A DNA stretch of 64,000 nucleotides from Thermococcus sp. M36 (GCF_012027355.1 NZ_SNUH01000001.1:620001-684000), one strand, 5' to 3'; shown: positions 18,876 to 27,931, counted from the first letter of the stretch. Made by a program: numbers and translations. The notes: generated by a model not told the origin, from the sequence alone.

Positions 18876-19724
18876 TCAGATCACCCCCTTCTCCCTCAGC
18901 TTGGCGAGGTATTTCTCCCTTGCAATCTTCTCCTGTTCGGCGAAGCGTGCGTTCCTCTTTATCGCGTCGTCCCAGTCTATTCTGTGCGCGTCCATCATCG
19001 GCCCGTCCCTGCAGGCGAACTTTATCTCCCCCCCATAGAGAACCCTGCACGAGCCGCACATCCCGGTTCCGTCCACCATTATCTGCCTGACCGTTACGAT
19101 GGTCGGGATTCCGTAGGGCCTTGTGAGCTCGGCCAGCTTCTTAAGGGAGCCCAGCTTTCCGCCGCCGAAGACGATATCAACCTTATCCTTCTCTATAAGC
19201 TCCCTCAGAACGTCCAGGTAGTGTCCCTTTATCCCAACACTCCCGTCCTCCGTGGTGAGGTAATGCTCGTCGGCGACGGGCTTCGCCAGGTACCTCTCGG
19301 GGTAAACGTTGGCCTCGTTCTCGAAGGTCTGGATGGCTATGGTGTAGTTGCCGGCCTCCTTCATCGCCTTGAGTGTGGCGTAGCTCTCGGCCTGGGCGCA
19401 GACAGCGTCCGACACGAAAACAACGTTTCCGTAGTGCTTTACCTCTATGGGCTTTCCAAGGGGGCCCGTAACGCTGAGGAGCTCGTCCCCAACGTCAAAC
19501 TCGTACCAGAGCTTGAGGGTCGTCTTCCCGTGCCGCCTTATGAACATGCCTATCCTTCCATTCTCCGCATAGTAGACGGACATCGGGACCCTCTCACCCT
19601 TTTCGTCAGGAATCAGAACCACGAACTGCCCCACCTTCCACGACCTAGCTATGTGAGGCGCCTCGACCTCCATGAAGAAGTCGATGGCGCTCAGGTTTTC
19701 CTTCTTCGTTATCGTGTACCCCAT
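18876..19724 (-). CDS. Nfn/sulfide dehydrogenase small subunit
   Basis: 282 residues. The N-terminal part (about 1-100) is an FAD-binding barrel (RVPMSVYYAE, TGPLGKP), followed by an NAD-binding Rossmann domain. Near the C terminus DGTGMCGSCRVLYGGEIKFAC carries an Asp and three Cys placed as the unusual [2Fe-2S] ligand set of NfnS. Together with the 17427 product it forms the heterodimeric ferredoxin-NADP+ oxidoreductase of the cytoplasm. It is the first gene of the operon. The ferredoxin partner is encoded at 8656. Confidence 0.88.
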   Translation of the reverse strand: MGYTITKKENLSAIDFFMEVEAPHIARSWKVGQFVVLIPDEKGERVPMSVYYAENGRIGMFIRRHGKTTLKLWYEFDVGDELLSVTGPLGKPIEVKHYGNVVFVSDAVCAQAESYATLKAMKEAGNYTIAIQTFENEANVYPERYLAKPVADEHYLTTEDGSVGIKGHYLDVLRELIEKDKVDIVFGGGKLGSLKKLAELTRPYGIPTIVTVRQIMVDGTGMCGSCRVLYGGEIKFACRDGPMMDAHRIDWDDAIKRNARFAEQEKIAREKYLAKLREKGVI

Positions 19725-19874
19725 AATGCACCACCCTGATCATGTGCTCAAAGTTGTTCACGCTTAGTTTAGAACGTTTGGATTTTATATGTATTTTTTA
19801 AACCAAAGGTTCAGAACTCCCGGACCATAGGAAAGGCTTTTACCCTGGGGCACCAACTACCGCCGGTGGCCAAG

Positions 19875-20663
19875 ATGGTGGAGATCCCAAGGAGTCATCC
19901 CAGATACTGGAGCCTGCATTACAGGGAGAAGATCATAGAGGGTATGGAGAAGGGCATGACAGCCAAAGCGGGCCTCATAGCGCACGGCAGGGGTGAGGCC
20001 TTCGACTACCTTATCGGCGAAAGAACCATAGAACCCGCCGAGAGGGCGATGAGGGCTGCAGTAGCCAAGCTGCTCCTCGCGGAGCACCCCGTCATCTCAG
20101 TCAACGGGAACGTTGCCGCACTAGTCCCAAAGGAGACCATAGAGCTCGCCAAGGCCCTTGGGGCAAAGCTTGAAATAAACCTCTTTTACCGCACCGAAGA
20201 GCGCGTTAGAGCGATAACAGAGGAGCTGAGAAAGTACGACCAGGAAATAGAGCTCCTCGGGATAAACCCCACGAAGCGCATTCCGGGCCTGGAGCACGAG
20301 CGCGGCAGGGTTGACGAAGAGGGAATATGGAAGGCAGATGTGGTCGTTGTTCCGCTGGAGGACGGCGACAGGACGGAGGCGCTGGTAAAGATGGGCAAGT
20401 TCGTGATAACTGTCGACCTTAACCCGCTCTCAAGGAGTGCCAGAATGGCCGACATAACTATAGTGGACAATATCGTCAGGGCTTACCCGAGGATGACGGA
20501 GCTGGCCAGGGAGATGAAGGACTACAGCAGGGAGGAGCTACTGGAGATACTCGAAGAATACGACAACGGAAGGATCCTGAGCGACGTTCTGATCCATATA
20601 AGGGACAGACTAACCAAGCTCGCTGAGGGTGGTGTCTGGAGAAAGAAGGAGCTGGAGGCTTAG
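19875..20663 (+). CDS. 4-phosphopantoate--beta-alanine ligase (phosphopantothenate synthetase)
   Basis: 262 residues from ATG 19875, preceded by GGTGG five bases upstream; a GTG at 19866 is in frame but overlaps that site. The sequence IPRSHPRYWSLHYREKI, AGLIAHGRGEAFDYLIGE, SVNGNVAAL and VVPLEDGDRTEALVKMGK matches the archaeal phosphopantothenate synthetase family (T. kodakarensis TK1686). It joins 4-phosphopantoate to beta-alanine in coenzyme A synthesis, replacing bacterial PanC/PanK. Its last 4 bases overlap the end of the convergent regulator gene. Confidence 0.92.
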   Translation: MVEIPRSHPRYWSLHYREKIIEGMEKGMTAKAGLIAHGRGEAFDYLIGERTIEPAERAMRAAVAKLLLAEHPVISVNGNVAALVPKETIELAKALGAKLEINLFYRTEERVRAITEELRKYDQEIELLGINPTKRIPGLEHERGRVDEEGIWKADVVVVPLEDGDRTEALVKMGKFVITVDLNPLSRSARMADITIVDNIVRAYPRMTELAREMKDYSREELLEILEEYDNGRILSDVLIHIRDRLTKLAEGGVWRKKELEA

Positions 20664-21391
20664 AGCTCTCTCTCCGTTTTTTCAACGAGCCTCCTGAGGT
20701 TCGTTATCAGTTCGGTTTCAGAGGAGGCGTTGGACACAACCAGCGGGACCCTCTCGCGCTCCGCCAGCTTTACCGCGAGCTCGTCGAGCTTTTTGACGCC
20801 GTGGAGGACCACCACTGCCGGCTTGAGTCCCTGGACGCGGACGGCTATCATGGGGCTTCTCCCGGTTGTGACCTTGGTAAAGACAAGCGCCCTCTCGGTG
20901 GTCCAGCCGTAGAGCTTGAGGAACTCTTCGGACGACATTTCAAGGATCGCCTTTATGCTGTCGACGACGGTGTAGCCGTAGATGCGCCTATCGAGGAGGT
21001 GCATATTCGCAACAACTTCGCCCCTAACGGCGGAGACAAGATCCTTGATCGTCACGGGGAGGGCAAACTCCCTTATGTCAAGGATGGCGCTCGTGGGGAG
21101 CTCGCTCCCGATGGTCTTGCTGAAGGCCTTGATGACGTTTCCGCCGCGCCGCTCATCGATCTCGATAAGGGCCTCCACGAACTTCCTTATGGTTGAGGCA
21201 CCCGGGCTCTTCCTCCTCCCGCCCTCGTAATCGCTAATGACCGAAGAAGAAACTCCGAGATAATCGGCAAGCTCGGTCTGGCTGATGCCAAATATCTCGC
21301 GCCACTTGCGCATTGTCTTTCCGGGGTCGGAGGAGAGGGTTATTTCCCCCGCTATCCTCTTCGCCAGAGCTTCTTTTTCCTTTTCAAGCAT
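20660..21391 (-). CDS. XRE-type HTH transcriptional regulator (archaeal two-domain type)
   Basis: 243 residues. A helix-turn-helix of the XRE class lies at about 28-62 (FGISQTELADYLGVSSSVISDYEGGRRKSPG region), with a long alpha/beta C-terminal domain (about 110-243). Conserved archaeal regulators of this build are widespread, and their targets are unknown. The start ATG at 21391 is 253 bases from tRNA-Val. It ends convergently with the phosphopantothenate synthetase gene, overlapping by 4 bases. Confidence 0.78.
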   Translation of the reverse strand: MLEKEKEALAKRIAGEITLSSDPGKTMRKWREIFGISQTELADYLGVSSSVISDYEGGRRKSPGASTIRKFVEALIEIDERRGGNVIKAFSKTIGSELPTSAILDIREFALPVTIKDLVSAVRGEVVANMHLLDRRIYGYTVVDSIKAILEMSSEEFLKLYGWTTERALVFTKVTTGRSPMIAVRVQGLKPAVVVLHGVKKLDELAVKLAERERVPLVVSNASSETELITNLRRLVEKTEREL

Positions 21392-21617
21392 GTTGGTAAA
21401 GTATTCGTCAATCGTTATAAGCTTTTCGGCAATTGCCTAATCCATTCCTGCCGAGTGGTTTGGAGTCAGAGAATCCATGGAATGTAACTTGCAAGGCAGA
21501 GTTCCATCAAAGTTTGTGATTCCTTTGGAAGTTGACCTTTCTCCACCACGCTTGGTGCTTTAAGATGAGAAAATCCTTCTAAGAATTGCACTTTAAGAGG
21601 GAGCTACCAACTTTGAT

Positions 21618-21641
21618 CAAACTTCGCCTGCGCGAAGTTTG
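21618..21641. repeat. 10-bp hairpin beside tRNA-Val
   Basis: CAAACTTCGC (21618-21627) and GCGAAGTTTG (21632-21641) form a perfect stem with a 4-base loop, ending 3 bases from the encoded CCA of tRNA-Val. It overlaps the palindrome TTTGATCAAA (21612-21621). The rest of 21392-21617 holds no gene. It may be a tRNA 3' processing or termination structure, or a copy of a dispersed intergenic repeat. Confidence 0.5.
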
Positions 21642-21644
21642 TAA

Positions 21645-21722
21645 TGGTGGGCCCGCGGGGCTTTGAACCCCGGACCTCCGCCGTGTGAGGGCGGCGTCAT
21701 AACCAGGCTAGACCACGGGCCC
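21645..21722 (-). tRNA. tRNA-Val (CAC)
   Basis: Read on the minus strand, acceptor GGGCCCG pairs with CGGGCCC, the anticodon stem CCGCC/GGCGG carries loop CTCACAC (anticodon CAC), and the T arm is CGGGG-TTCAAAG-CCCCG. Discriminator A and CCA are encoded (21645-21648). A TATA element (CTTTATATTTC, about 21749-21759) lies upstream. No intron. Confidence 0.95.
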
Positions 21723-21764
21723 GTCCCCGGAATAATGGGTGGGGAGAGAAATATAAAGCTTTCG

Positions 21765-22559
21765 CTAGACCCCCTCCAGTATCTCCTCCGGCGCACCCGC
21801 GAAGGCCACCAGGTACTCCGCCTCGACTATGTGGAGCCTGCCCGGAACAACCATCACGTGCGGCTGTCTGCCGAAGTCCTCGCTGAGCATGTCCCTAACG
21901 TAGCCAGCTTTGAGCGTCGGATTGAGCGAGCCCGCACGCGCAAGAACGACTACCAGTGTGTCCGGCGTGAAAACCCCCTGGCCCTTCATTTCCTCCACCT
22001 GAAGGAGTATCTCCATGGCCTCGTTGGCCGTCATGTAGCGGTTCTGGTCGGCCTTTATGTCGAGGAAGAGCATCGTGTGCAGGTTTCTCTCCATGTTCTC
22101 CCTTATCACATCGTAGTGGCTCGTGGGGAACCAGTTTTTCTCAGGATATGCCACCGTCGCACTCTTGCCGAACTTGTAGATGTGCAGTCCCGTTACCGCT
22201 ATGGCGGAGTATATGCTCGGGGCGTGTATCACGTAGCTCTCTATCCCCATCTGCTTGGCCCTTATGCGGAGGTCTGAGTGGGTGGTGGCGACCATCGGGT
22301 CTCCAGCAGTCAGAAAAGCGACGTCCTTCTCCCTGGCCTCTTTGAGGACTATCCTCTCGAAGTTGAGCTCAACGTCCTCCCTCGTGAGCCTCCTTATCGG
22401 CTTCCCTATGAGCTCTTCAATCCTATCAATGGTTGTGCCCGCCAGCAGGGAGGTGTAGAACTCGGCAAAGACGAGATCGCACTTTCTGGCAGTCTCAAGC
22501 CCCTTGAGCGTGATATCCCTTTCGTCGTAGAGGCCGAGGCCTATGAAGTAAATCGCCAT
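21765..22559 (-). CDS. dphB: Diphthine synthase
   Basis: 264 residues, the normal length. The N terminus MAIYFIGLGLYDERDITLKG, then FAEFYTS, FLTAGDPMVATTH and SIYSAIAVTGLHIYKFG are the signature stretches of the SAM-dependent DphB/DPH5 methyltransferase fold. It trimethylates the modified histidine of elongation factor 2 on the way to diphthamide. ATG 22559 follows a GGTGAGAG site. Downstream on the same strand lies tRNA-Val, which has its own promoter. Confidence 0.95.
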   Translation of the reverse strand: MAIYFIGLGLYDERDITLKGLETARKCDLVFAEFYTSLLAGTTIDRIEELIGKPIRRLTREDVELNFERIVLKEAREKDVAFLTAGDPMVATTHSDLRIRAKQMGIESYVIHAPSIYSAIAVTGLHIYKFGKSATVAYPEKNWFPTSHYDVIRENMERNLHTMLFLDIKADQNRYMTANEAMEILLQVEEMKGQGVFTPDTLVVVLARAGSLNPTLKAGYVRDMLSEDFGRQPHVMVVPGRLHIVEAEYLVAFAGAPEEILEGV

Positions 22560-22668
22560 TTTCTCTCACCAGGGAGCGTTAACGGCTACGCTTTTAAGGT
22601 TGACTGCGGAGGGGATGCGGAGAGGGGCAAGATTAAAAACACATCGAACCTTCATAGAACGGGAGACC

Positions 22669-24271
22669 ATGAACGCCAGGAATGCCCCGCTTTTCCTAAT
22701 GAGCATGATCCTTGTAATATCCGTGGTCTTGCAGTTCAGATCAATTCCCGGTCCCCCCTACGGGGGCGATCTGTACTTTCACAACGGAATAGCGGAGGCG
22801 ATATTCCATGGGAACTTCCAATCCACGATCCCACTAACACAGGGGGCTACGCCTTCTATCCGTGGCTGTACCACGTTATCGCCGCGGCCATCGCGAAGAT
22901 CACTGGGGATGTTATGACAGTTACGACGTATGTCATGCCCCCTGTAATAATGATGATTGCTGCCACAGCGGGATACTTTCTCGCCAGAGAACTTGCGGGC
23001 AAGAAGAATGCCCGGATAGGTCTCTTACTGCCCCTGGCACTGAGATTTCCCGACGCCCACCCTCACACGATGCTGATAATGGCATGGATACCCCTGTTTT
23101 ACGTTGTGTTCCTGCGGTATATCAGGGAGGAATCCCCAAAGAGCGCCGCCGCAGTGGGGGTGGCCTGGGGGGTTGCCGGATTAACCCATGTTATGGGAAC
23201 CCTCGGCATAGGGGCCGTAGTATCTGTCCATACTGGCCTGAAGCTCCTCCAAGAGAGAAGCATGAGAACCATAAAGAACTATGCTGTCATATTAGCCGTT
23301 GGGATACCCATCCTCATGATATACTGGGGCCCACTTCTGTTTGTGTACCACGCACAGACTCCCAACCCGTACCAGAGCCTGGTTCTCGGCCACTACTCCC
23401 TCGAAGACTTTACCGCTGATATGGCATCGTTTATATTCATGCCCTCCGCATGGATTTTCCTGACGGGGATAGCCCTAGCAGGGATGCTGGCCGGAGCAAA
23501 AAGAAGGATCCTCCGAGAGGCTCTGTTGGGATCATTTGCTGGGCTCTACCTCATGGGGGCTTTCTTCATCCTGGCTGGCAGCCCACTGATAGCGTACAGC
23601 ACCAGGATGTATTTCTTCGCGCTGAGGGCTGTCCTTGTGCTTGCAGGGATCTTGAAATCCTCAAATTCAGCAAAAATCCAAAGCTCGTCGAAGGAGCTTT
23701 TCTCATTGCCTTAGTGGGACTCGCGGTGCTGACGGTTGACTCATACACATCCTCCAAATGGGTACAGCTCGGATATGAGGAATTCAAGTTTCCGGAGCTG
23801 AGGAAGTGGTTGCTTTCACATACGAAGCCATCAGACGTAATACTCAGTTCATATGAATCTTCATTCATGGTGTTCTCTATATCCGGAAGGAAGACGGTGC
23901 TGTTCAGGAGAACCCATGCATCCCCCTTCGTGGACTACAATAAGAGAAGTGCCGACATGATCGTGGTACTCCTCGGAAACAACACCACCAAGTCACTAGA
24001 ACTCCTTCAAAAATATGGGGTTAAGTACGTGTACGTAGACAAGGTCGCGATCAACGATATTCTTTGGGTTCCCCTCGAGTACAGCGGATACCTCAGGAAA
24101 AACGGGATTCCGTGCAGAGTTGAATACATACGATACGATCCAGCAGACAGTTCAGGGGTCAAGATCAGGGCCTGCGTCGCCCGCTTCGGGATAGGTCCCT
24201 CGCTGAAAACACGTTTAGTGCCAGTTTTCCAGAAGGACGGCATGGTGATCTACAAGGTTCCAGGAGGCTGA
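22669..24271 (+). pseudogene. GT-C glycosyltransferase-like membrane protein, two frameshifts
   Basis: Three frames together make one protein of about 533 residues. Frame 1 from ATG 22669 (MNARNAPLFLMSMILVISVVLQF...GGDLYFHNGIAEAIFHGN) breaks at 22816-22817. Frame 2 resumes at CCA 22818 (PIHDPTNTGGYAFYPWLYHVIAA) and runs through many membrane segments to about 23651. Frame 3 resumes at GAA 23654 (EILKFSKNPKLVEGAFLI) and ends at 24271. Each break needs one extra base. A luminal acidic loop after the first membrane segment, then 8-10 membrane spans and a C-terminal soluble domain, fits GT-C type glycosyltransferases using lipid-linked sugars. Family not identified. The gene is broken as given. 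Confidence 0.65.
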
Positions 24272-24276
24272 AAAGC

Positions 24277-24354
24277 TGGCGGGCCGGGCGGGATTTGAAC
24301 CCGCGACCTTCGGCTCCGGAGGCCGACGCTCTGTCCAGGCTAAGCCACCGGCCC
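24277..24354 (-). tRNA. tRNA-Arg (CCG)
   Basis: On the minus strand acceptor GGGCCGG pairs with CCGGCCC, the anticodon stem TCGGC/GCCGA holds loop CTCCGGA (anticodon CCG), and the T arm is GCGGG-TTCAAAT-CCCGC. Discriminator G and CCA are encoded at 24277-24280. An upstream TATA-like TTTTTAAATC lies near 24382-24392. Confidence 0.95.
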
Positions 24355-24477
24355 ACGGCCCATAAATACTCCCCCGACCGATTTAAAAATCTAACTGGGG
24401 CCGAAAAAACAGGAGGTACAAAAACTTTTTAGTCAAAGTGCCGTAGGTGCTCCAAGGATAAGAGGAGGATGGTGGCA

Positions 24478-24843
24478 ATGCAACCCCACGAGTTCAAGCT
24501 TACGGAGGAAGGCATAAAAGCGGTTCTTCCCCCCCTCGAAGCGGAGATAATGGAGCACATGTGGAGGGTGAAGGTCGCCACCGCTGGCCAGGTCTACGAG
24601 TACATGAAGGAGAAGCACCCCGACATAAGGCGATCCACCATAAGCATACTCATGAACAGGCTCTGCGAAAGGGGCCTCCTCACGAGGAAGGTCGAAAAAG
24701 GCAGGGGAGGCATGAGGTACGTCTACTCAATCACCACTACCAGGGAGGAGTTCGAGGAGCGGGTAGTGCAGAGCATACTTGAGGCGCTCATGACCAACTT
24801 CAAGGAGGCGACGTACGCTTACCTGTCCAGAATAAGGAAGTAG
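24478..24843 (+). CDS. BlaI/MecI-type transcriptional repressor
   Basis: 121 residues from ATG 24478; GGAGG at about 24464-24468 is well spaced for this start, while the ATG at 24469 would touch it. The winged helix PLEAEIMEHMWRVKVATAGQVYEYMKEK with RRSTISILMNRLCERGLLTRK is the penicillinase-repressor (BlaI/MecI/CopY) DNA-binding domain, with a short C-terminal dimer helix. The stop is 9 bases before the M48 protease gene. In bacteria BlaI is removed by the membrane protease BlaR1, so this pair has the same gene logic in an organism without peptidoglycan. Promoter AAAACTTTTTAG lies near 24421-24432. Confidence 0.82.
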   Translation: MQPHEFKLTEEGIKAVLPPLEAEIMEHMWRVKVATAGQVYEYMKEKHPDIRRSTISILMNRLCERGLLTRKVEKGRGGMRYVYSITTTREEFEERVVQSILEALMTNFKEATYAYLSRIRK

Positions 24844-24852
24844 TGATGTGAA

Positions 24853-25641
24853 ATGCTCCTAGCAGTCATCGTCCTGGAGGGCCTGCTGGCGGTTATTGCA
24901 CTGGAGCAGCTCGGCCTAGAGATATCACTGGCCGCGTTTGCACTGATACTGACCCTCTACTTCTGGGTCTCAAAAAAGGACATCAAGGGCGACTACGTTC
25001 TCCTACAGCAGGAGGAGATGCCCTGGCTCTACGAAGGAATAGCAGAGATGGCGCGGAAAGCCGGCATCTCAATGCCAACGGTCTACATACTGGACGACTA
25101 CATCCCCCTGGCCTACTCCTTCAAGGACACCATAGTGCTGTCTCTGGGCCTCTTCGAAGTCCTTGACGAGGATGAGATACTGGCTGTGGCCGCCCACGAG
25201 ATTGGACACATAAAGAACGGGGACACCAGGCTCTTCCCGGTGCTGGCCTACTCCCGGTACCTCATGATAACCTTCACAGTGGTCCTGGTGATACTGACCA
25301 CGAGCCTGTGGACGGCGGTCGCTGCAGTTATACTCTACGGCATGTACGAGCTTTCCCGCGCGAACTTCCTGAAGGACAGGGAGTTCCTTGCCGACGAGAC
25401 AGCGCTGAAGCTCCTTGACGTCCCGATGAGTCTCATGAAGGCCCTTGAAGAGCTCAAATACTACGAGGATCTGAGGAGCGGCGCCGGGGTCAGGGTGAGT
25501 GCAGTTCCGAGCATTGAACCGGCCATAGAGAGGCGCCAGAAGGTGCCCAGGATAGAAACCCACCCGAGCTACGACGAGAGGATATTCCGCATACTGGTCG
25601 AGATAAACGGCAGCAACATGTTCAACAGGCGCATGCAGTGA
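24853..25641 (+). CDS. M48-family membrane metalloprotease
   Basis: 262 residues. Two hydrophobic segments at the N terminus (about 2-40) and one or two near 131-165 flank the zinc motif HEIGH (115-119). Glu177 in EFLADE is the third ligand, as in HtpX/BlaR-type M48 enzymes. The catalytic domain probably faces the cytoplasm. It lies 9 bases after the BlaI-like repressor and 6 bases before the dCMP deaminase gene, so the three form one operon. Its target may be the repressor itself, by analogy with BlaR1, or misfolded membrane proteins as for HtpX. No penicillin-binding sensor domain is present. Confidence 0.82.
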   Translation: MLLAVIVLEGLLAVIALEQLGLEISLAAFALILTLYFWVSKKDIKGDYVLLQQEEMPWLYEGIAEMARKAGISMPTVYILDDYIPLAYSFKDTIVLSLGLFEVLDEDEILAVAAHEIGHIKNGDTRLFPVLAYSRYLMITFTVVLVILTTSLWTAVAAVILYGMYELSRANFLKDREFLADETALKLLDVPMSLMKALEELKYYEDLRSGAGVRVSAVPSIEPAIERRQKVPRIETHPSYDERIFRILVEINGSNMFNRRMQ

Positions 25642-25647
25642 TGGCGT

Positions 25648-26184
25648 ATGGAAGTCGAGATATTCCTCGACAGGGAAAAGGCGGAGAAGATAAAGCGCAT
25701 CCGGCCCACAAAGGACGAGTACTTCATGCTGATAGCAAAGCTAGTCTCGCTGAGGGCGACCTGCCCGAGGCTCCGCGTCGGGGCCGTTGCCGTAAAGGAT
25801 GGGTACATACTCGCCACGGGATACAACGGCGCACCGAGGGGGATGGATCACTGCATCGACGTTGGGTGCCTGATGGTCGACGGACACTGCCACAGGGCTG
25901 TCCACGCGGAGCAGAACGTCATAGCGATGGCTGCAAGGAAGGGCATAAGCCTTGAGGGGGCAACGCTCTACGTCACTCACTTTCCCTGCGACATATGCTT
26001 CAAACTCGTCACGAACGCAGGGATAAAGGAGATAGTCTATGAGGAGATGTACCCGAACAGGGCCACTGAGGTACTTCTCAGGGAAGCTCAGGAGAAAGGG
26101 ATAGTAAAGATACGGCAGTTCAGGCTCTCAAAGGAGAGGGTAAGGCTCTTCCTTGAGGAGCTCTTCGGGGAGTTCTCCGACTAA
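25648..26184 (+). CDS. Deoxycytidylate deaminase-family protein
   Basis: 178 residues. Zinc and catalytic motifs HAE (86-88) and PCDIC (113-117) are intact. The insert CIDVGCLMVDGHCHRAVHAE carries the extra Cys/His residues of the dCMP deaminase/ComEB branch that bind a second metal. It converts dCMP to dUMP for thymidylate synthesis. The gene starts 6 bases after the M48 gene, and its end overlaps the convergent DUF2304 gene by 4 bases. Confidence 0.88.
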   Translation: MEVEIFLDREKAEKIKRIRPTKDEYFMLIAKLVSLRATCPRLRVGAVAVKDGYILATGYNGAPRGMDHCIDVGCLMVDGHCHRAVHAEQNVIAMAARKGISLEGATLYVTHFPCDICFKLVTNAGIKEIVYEEMYPNRATEVLLREAQEKGIVKIRQFRLSKERVRLFLEELFGEFSD

Positions 26185-26546
26185 GTCTCCTCCCTGATCT
26201 TTTCCAGCTTCTCGTTTATCTCCTCCAGTTCTATGGCTATCTTCCGCGTGAGCTCGGTTATCTCCCTCTCAGCTCTGTCAACCGCCATGTAGAGCCTGAA
26301 CATCATTATGTACGCAATACCTATGGCGGCGACGAAGAGCGCATCTAGGCCCCTGCCGAGCCCAAGAATCCTCCTTACTGCCTGGGAGATGCTCAGAGGG
26401 AATACCGACACCACCAGAAGCGCCAGAAGGACGGCCTCCCAGAACAGGAAGTCCCCCCACTCAACTTCCCTTTTTCCGTACTTGCCCAGCACGTAGACCA
26501 TCAGGGCAACCACAACGACAATGGCGAGGTACTGAACGGTGTACAT
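26181..26546 (-). CDS. DUF2304 membrane protein
   Basis: 121 residues from ATG 26546, which follows GAGGTG; in-frame ATGs at 26552 and 26555 overlap that site. Three membrane segments (about 5-20, 32-50, 66-85) and an amphipathic C-terminal helix (EITELTRKIAIELEEINEKLEKI) define DUF2304. Family members usually sit next to polyprenyl-phosphate glycosyltransferases and may be their membrane partner. Here the start lies 5 bases after the stop of a gene with just such a domain. Confidence 0.8.
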   Translation of the reverse strand: MYTVQYLAIVVVVALMVYVLGKYGKREVEWGDFLFWEAVLLALLVVSVFPLSISQAVRRILGLGRGLDALFVAAIGIAYIMMFRLYMAVDRAEREITELTRKIAIELEEINEKLEKIREET

Positions 26547-26551
26547 ACCCA

Positions 26552-27874
26552 TCACCTCAGCTTATCGAACAGCAGGTTGAGGGCTATCTTAACGCCCTCC
26601 AGGACGTTTGTCCCCTTCTTGATTGAATACTCGGTGTAAACGGCCCGGATGGGGACCTCCACGATGCGGCAGCCGTTTTTTGAGGCCTCAATTATTATCT
26701 CACTGGAGACGGCGTAGCGGTCACAAGTTATCCGGATTCTGGAAGCGCACTCCCGGCTCAGACACCTCAGTCCGCTCTGACTGTCGCTTATGTACCTGCC
26801 TGCAAAGACCGCTGTTATGGCATCGAGGACAAAGTTCCCAAAGCGCTTGACGAGGGGCATCTGGCTCACGTCACCCCTGAGCCTCGAACCCACCACGAAG
26901 TCGGTCCTTCCCTCAGCCACGGGCTTCATGACGCGCAGGGCGTCCTCCACAAGGTGCTGTCCGTCGGCATCGAACGTGAGTACCAGCCGGGCCCCTTTCG
27001 TTACCGCATACCTGATGCCTGTACCGAGGGCACCGCCGAGGCCACGGTTGACCAGATGGGTGAGGACGCGCACCCCCTTTGAACGTGCGATTTCCTCAGT
27101 CCCGTCCATGGAGCCGTCGTTGACCACTACTACCTCGTCCCTCCTGAAGTAGCGGAGCAGGTCATCAAGAACCCTGCCGATGGTCTTTTCTTCGTTGTAT
27201 GCGGGGACAACTACATACGTGCTCAGAAGGTTCTCAATGAGGCGCCGCAGTTCGGCCATGTCCCGAACCTCAAAATCCGGAAGGGCGTCCACAGAAAAGC
27301 TCATTCTGCCTGCGTCATGGCCCGTCACCATGACACTCAGACTGCCAAGGCTTTTTGCTGGAAGCACATCGTAGCCATGATCGCCCACCACCAGAACCTT
27401 AGTTGGTTCAACCCCGACTTCCCTGATTATCCTTTCAAGCTGGCCCGGGCGGGGTTTCAGTTCCTCCGGCGGAACATCGTCTCTGGTTGAGACCACGGAA
27501 AAGTACCCGTCTATCCCGTGCATTTTCAGGGCCTTCACGGCCGCTCTGCGGGAGCTCCTTGTCATGATTGCCATCGGTATGCCCATGCCCCTGAGGAACT
27601 CAAGGACGTCCAGAACACCATCAAAAAGGAAGCTCTCCTCTATCCGCTCGCTCTCAAGCCCAACCAGAATGGAATAAAGCTCGTCGAAGTCCCTACCGCT
27701 CTCCGCAGAGATCCTCAGAAGGCTCTCGTACATTGGAGTAAGGTCCCCCATGAGATCCTCAGGGATTCCTATCCCAATGAGCCCGGATCTAAGATCCTCC
27801 TTTATCCGAGCAAAGGGCTTCGGGGCCCCCACCAGGGTTCCGTCGAGGTCAAAGACCACCAGTCTGATGTCCAT
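26552..27874 (-). CDS. Fusion of HAD phosphatase and GT2 glycosyltransferase
   Basis: 440 residues from ATG 27874 (GGTGA five bases upstream). Residues 1-210 are a HAD hydrolase: nucleophile motif DLDGT (9-13), TRSS, KPRPGQ and GDHGYD. From about 216 begins a GT2 domain (VVVPAYNEEKTIG, VVNDGSMDGT, FDADGQH) of the dolichol-phosphate mannose/glucose synthase type, ending in FDKLR without membrane spans. The natural reading is a lipid-linked sugar synthase fused to a phosphatase acting on a sugar phosphate or polyprenyl phosphate. The substrate is unknown. DUF2304 follows downstream and an MraY/AglH-like gene is divergent. Confidence 0.85.
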   Translation of the reverse strand: MDIRLVVFDLDGTLVGAPKPFARIKEDLRSGLIGIGIPEDLMGDLTPMYESLLRISAESGRDFDELYSILVGLESERIEESFLFDGVLDVLEFLRGMGIPMAIMTRSSRRAAVKALKMHGIDGYFSVVSTRDDVPPEELKPRPGQLERIIREVGVEPTKVLVVGDHGYDVLPAKSLGSLSVMVTGHDAGRMSFSVDALPDFEVRDMAELRRLIENLLSTYVVVPAYNEEKTIGRVLDDLLRYFRRDEVVVVNDGSMDGTEEIARSKGVRVLTHLVNRGLGGALGTGIRYAVTKGARLVLTFDADGQHLVEDALRVMKPVAEGRTDFVVGSRLRGDVSQMPLVKRFGNFVLDAITAVFAGRYISDSQSGLRCLSRECASRIRITCDRYAVSSEIIIEASKNGCRIVEVPIRAVYTEYSIKKGTNVLEGVKIALNLLFDKLR

Positions 27875-27931
27875 CGCCTTCACCGAAGGGTTTATTTTAT
27901 GACCGCTGTAAGGAAATGGGGTGTCCAGAGT

